DNA of 64,000 nt from Impatiens glandulifera (lineage: Eukaryota > Streptophyta > Magnoliopsida > Ericales > Balsaminaceae): assembly GCF_907164915.1 (NCBI RefSeq), contig NC_061867.1, forward strand, positions 50,099,852 through 50,163,851, written 5' to 3'. Position numbers and translations under genes: made by a program. Below the pieces are notes generated by a model. That model saw only the letters and a list, made by a program, of their open reading frames with translations. It was not told the origin of the DNA and did not search any database. Of this stretch, positions 61,178-64,000 are shown one piece after another (position 1 is the stretch's first letter; the number at the start of each line of letters is the position of its first letter).

Positions 61178-62460
61178 ATCTTATCGGTGCGACTAGTGTG
61201 AACAAAACATATGCAACCGAAAACACGCAAATGTTCATAAGAGATTTCTTTGTTATTTAAGACATTGAGTGGAGCTTTTCCATTCAATACAGAGGTAGGA
61301 ATTCTGTTTATAAGGTGAACCGCAGCGAGAAGGGCAGACCAAAATCTCTTAGGGACATTAGACTGGAAAAGTAAAGCTTGGGTTACCTCAAGAAGGTGTC
61401 TATTTTTTCGTTCAGCAACTCCATTTTGGGCAGGTGTATGAGGACAAGTTTTTTGATGAACAATGCCCTTTGATTTAAAGAAGTTTGAAAATTTTGAGTT
61501 AATGTATTCAGTACCATTATCAGATCGAAAGTTTTTAATTGTGGCATTAGATGATTTTCTACAAATGAATTAAATTCCAAAAAATTTTCATACACTTTCA
61601 CCTTTGAAGTTAAAAGATAAATCCAAGTTGTTCGTGAGAAATCATCGATGAAGCTAACATAATATCTAAAATTATTATACGAATCGATAGGTGCAGGACC
61701 CCATACATCTGAATGTATCAATTCGAGAGGAGATTTGGTTTTATTTGTAGAGATGAGAAAAGGAAGTTTGGTGTGTTTTGAAAATTGACAAATATCACAA
61801 TTTGAACAAAAATTATCTATTCGAAAAAGATGTTTTACAACTTTATTAGAAGGATGTCCTAGCCTTTGACGCCATAAATCTTGCTCAAAATTAGTGTATG
61901 AATTGAAAGCACATCTAGAAAGATCAACAATATAAATATCGTTGACAAGTTGTCCTTCACCAATCTTCATTCCTGTCAACTTGTCCTGAAACACAACACA
62001 TTCATTAGAAAAAATAACAAGACATTTAAGATCTTTAGTTATTTTGCTAACAGATAATAAGTTAGGAGATAATTGTGGAACATAAAGAACATTATCAACA
62101 TTTTTTGAAAATACTCTGATAGACCCAGTTCCTAAGATAGGCATATTTGAATCATTAGCTGTTTTAACACTTTGTTGTGAATTTTTAATGGAAAAATCCA
62201 AAAAATTATTTTTATTTCCAGTCATATGATCTGAGGCTCCTGAATCAACTACCCAATAATTATGATTTTTGCAAAAATATGTAAAATATTTTGAAAAAAT
62301 ACCTGGGTCCACTTTGGATGTGGACCGAGCCTCTTGTGTTTGCATGAATTTGGTAAACTGATCAAAAAGATTATTGAAATTTGTTTGATTGTTTGACCCT
62401 GCTGATATGTTAAAGTTGTGTTGTCCAATAGTTGGTCTAGTATTCCAGCCCATTTGATCA
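61178..62460 (-). pseudogene. Copia element 2 protease and integrase
   Basis: Frame 61383-62453 includes the protease motif WVVDSGASDHMTG, LSPNLLSVSKITKDLKC, and the integrase zinc finger (HPSNKVVKHL ... CSNCDICQFSKHTKLPF). The first two acidic residues of the DDE core are in HSDVWGP and FIDDFSRTTWIYLL. A frameshift near 61560 follows; 61178-61382 continues with LLFQSNVPKRFWSALLAAVH and GCICFVHTS in another frame. Not functional. Confidence 0.85.
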
Positions 62461-62499
62461 TTGCTTTCTCCTCCATTGTTTTGAGCGAGAAATCCTTTC

Positions 62500-63367
62500 G
62501 GGTTTATCTCATTAAAATTTCTACCTTTTTCTTCGCCATTCTTCTTTGCCGCACGAAGATGAGGATAGAGTTTGAAGCAAAACTCCTTAGCATGACCCTA
62601 TTTCTTACAATGATTACAGAAGAGATTGTTGGTTCGTTGAAAATTTTGGGATTTGTGACCAAAAATGCTTGATTTTCACCTGTTGTTTGCCCCTCACCTC
62701 CCATGGTGCTTCTCCGTGTCTCCTCTTGTTGTAGCCTTGAGACAACATCATCGAAATCTGGAAGAGTAGACGTCATGAGGATTTAAGCACGGATGGCGTC
62801 CCAACTCGAATCGAGGGAGGCAAGCAACTGGTATATCCCTTCTTGTTCATCTTGCTCTTGCAAGATATTCTCATCGTTGGTACGAGGTAAGTACATCGGG
62901 AGTTCTTCTCGTCTTCTGGTTAACTCACCAACAATTTCGGTAATCGACTTCGATCACTTTTTGAGGGATTGGATTTCAGATTTCAATTGATATATGTGAG
63001 CATAATTTTGTGTATTTCCATATCTTTTCTTGACCGAATCCCAAATTTCTTTTGCTGAATTTTTGCCCAAGAAAAATTCGGAAATTCTCGGCTCCATGTA
63101 ATTTAGAAGCCAACTCATGATTTGATAGTCATGGGCTTCCCATTCCTCGGCCCTTTTCTGATCTTTCTCAGTGGATTTCTCTGATATGGTTGGTTGCGTT
63201 GATGTCCCAAAAATATGGCCAAATTTGAGCTTCCCTTTGAGAAAAATAGTTGTTGACCGCGCCCAAGTGATGTAGTTCTTTTCATTCAAAAGAACCGAGG
63301 TCATCCTCCCGGTTGAGTGCCCATCAAAAAAACTGCTCTCGAAAGTGGTCATTGTCGTGTTTAACAA
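62500..63367 (-). pseudogene. Copia element 2 gag
   Basis: Frame 62954-63367 begins MLNTTMTTFESSFFDGHSTG and includes VLLNEKNYITWARSTTIFLK and IMSWLLNYMEPRISEFFLG, the N-terminal gag pattern. Frames between 62504 and 62776 carry PDFDDVVSRLQQEETRRSTM and the remnants of the zinc knuckle (HCKKxGHAKEFCFK-like, broken by stops near 62600). Stops separate the blocks. Confidence 0.8.
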
Positions 63368-63471
63368 AAGCAGAGAATACTCTGAAATTTCAAACTAAAC
63401 AGCACAATAGTGCTAAAAAGGAATATGAGAAAGTAAAGAGAGTCAGGACACAAGTACCCGCTCTGATACCA

Positions 63472-63706
63472 TGTAGAGAAAATTTGTAATATATTATATA
63501 TTATTATATTGATTACATGAGAGGGGGAGAGCCTTATTTATATACAATATACAAGAAACCTTTACACTTCCCTAGGAATCTTTACATTACTCAAACCACT
63601 ACTCCACTTCCCATGTTTGACTTAGACATTAACCAAGGTGGAAATATTTATATTCCCCAAGCCACTTATACGTTACCCAATGATGACTCATTCATTATTT
63701 CCAACA
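63472..63706 (-). repeat. Copia element 2, 5' LTR
   Basis: Partner of 60663-60897; followed on the element strand by the primer site. Confidence 0.9.
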
Positions 63707-64000
63707 TCTTTCGAGTTCAAACCATAAATGTCATCCCTTGTTGAAGGCGATTCACGAAAGAATCGTGTATCGTTCTGTCGAGATGTGAATGTCTGTGATC
63801 TGTTCAAACCTTTCTAGTCGAGCTTCCATTGCCCCTAAAGTGATGGGAACACATCCGTAACTCAACTAAAGTACTTACGGGCACTTATCTCATATATATC
63901 TCTTCGATTGATATGGTTTGGATAATTCAATTTAACATTTTTCTTTATCTCATTATAATAAAATATTTATTATTACAAAAAAATTTATAGTAATTATTTA
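63707..64000. other. Unidentified sequence right of copia element 2
   Basis: Starts with the TCTTT duplication. The first 150 bp looks coding-like on the minus strand but with stops; the rest is AT-rich to the window end. Confidence 0.35.

Larger units (their letters stand above)
60663..63706 (-). mobile_element. Ty1/copia LTR retrotransposon 2, internally deleted
   Basis: Complete insertion of 3.04 kb on the minus strand. LTRs of 235 bp (60663-60897, 63472-63706) differ at about four positions. The tRNA-Met primer site GCTCTGATACCA is at 63460-63471, and the polypurine tract (complement CTCCCCTCAAG) is next to 60898. The target duplication TCTTT occurs at 60658-60662 and 63707-63711. Contains gag, zinc knuckle, protease and most of integrase, then jumps straight to RNase H; reverse transcriptase is deleted. 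Non-autonomous. Confidence 0.9.

Overview
This is nuclear DNA from a flowering plant, most likely a eudicot. It is AT-rich and has introns with GT..AG borders, a 26-exon phosphatidylinositol 4-kinase alpha gene, a NAC transcription factor, a polyol/monosaccharide transporter and a plant-specific DUF7086 gene. Plant-type transposons (CACTA, Mutator-like, Helitron, Ty1/copia, LINE, solo LTR) are packed between them. The species cannot be named from the sequence.

Layout: 1-3045 is the decayed 3' part of a CACTA (En/Spm) element. 3660-5233 holds two almost identical 752-bp long-TIR elements carrying telomere-like repeats. 7454-9095 is an intact three-exon DUF7086 gene, and 10611-11960 is its degraded tandem copy. 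13790-30604 is the PI4K-alpha gene; all 26 exons join in phase to 2007 codons plus stop, and its third intron carries LINE debris. About 30937-31925 is organelle-like DNA with a damaged plastid-type trnS.

The stretch 31930-42880 is layered repeats: an AT-rich segment present three times (the last copy just upstream of the NAC gene), a (TA)n run, and a repeat copy split by a 3.1-kb copia element. An unfilled paralogue of that insertion site lies at 39808-40060, beyond a second CACTA fragment. 43046-44170 is the NAC gene. 44930-46260 is a degenerate cacgtttaacacg minisatellite. A LINE 3' end with poly(A) (46790-47505) and a Helitron with three internal tandem units (47930-48888) follow.

49640-54846 is a solo LTR with matching 5-bp target duplications, itself holding a 3.3-kb TIR element full of repeated exon-like and palindromic units. 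The LTR ends 58 bp before the start codon of the polyol transporter (54905-57740). The window closes with AT-rich DNA, a (TA)n run, and a second internally deleted copia element (60663-63706) with matching 5-bp duplications.

The genes are unrelated housekeeping or regulatory genes with no operon-like or clustered function: PI4K-alpha makes PI4P at the plasma membrane, the transporter imports polyols or sugars, and the NAC protein binds DNA. The biology most worth following is how the transposons have rearranged the genes, above all the solo LTR placed at the transporter promoter.
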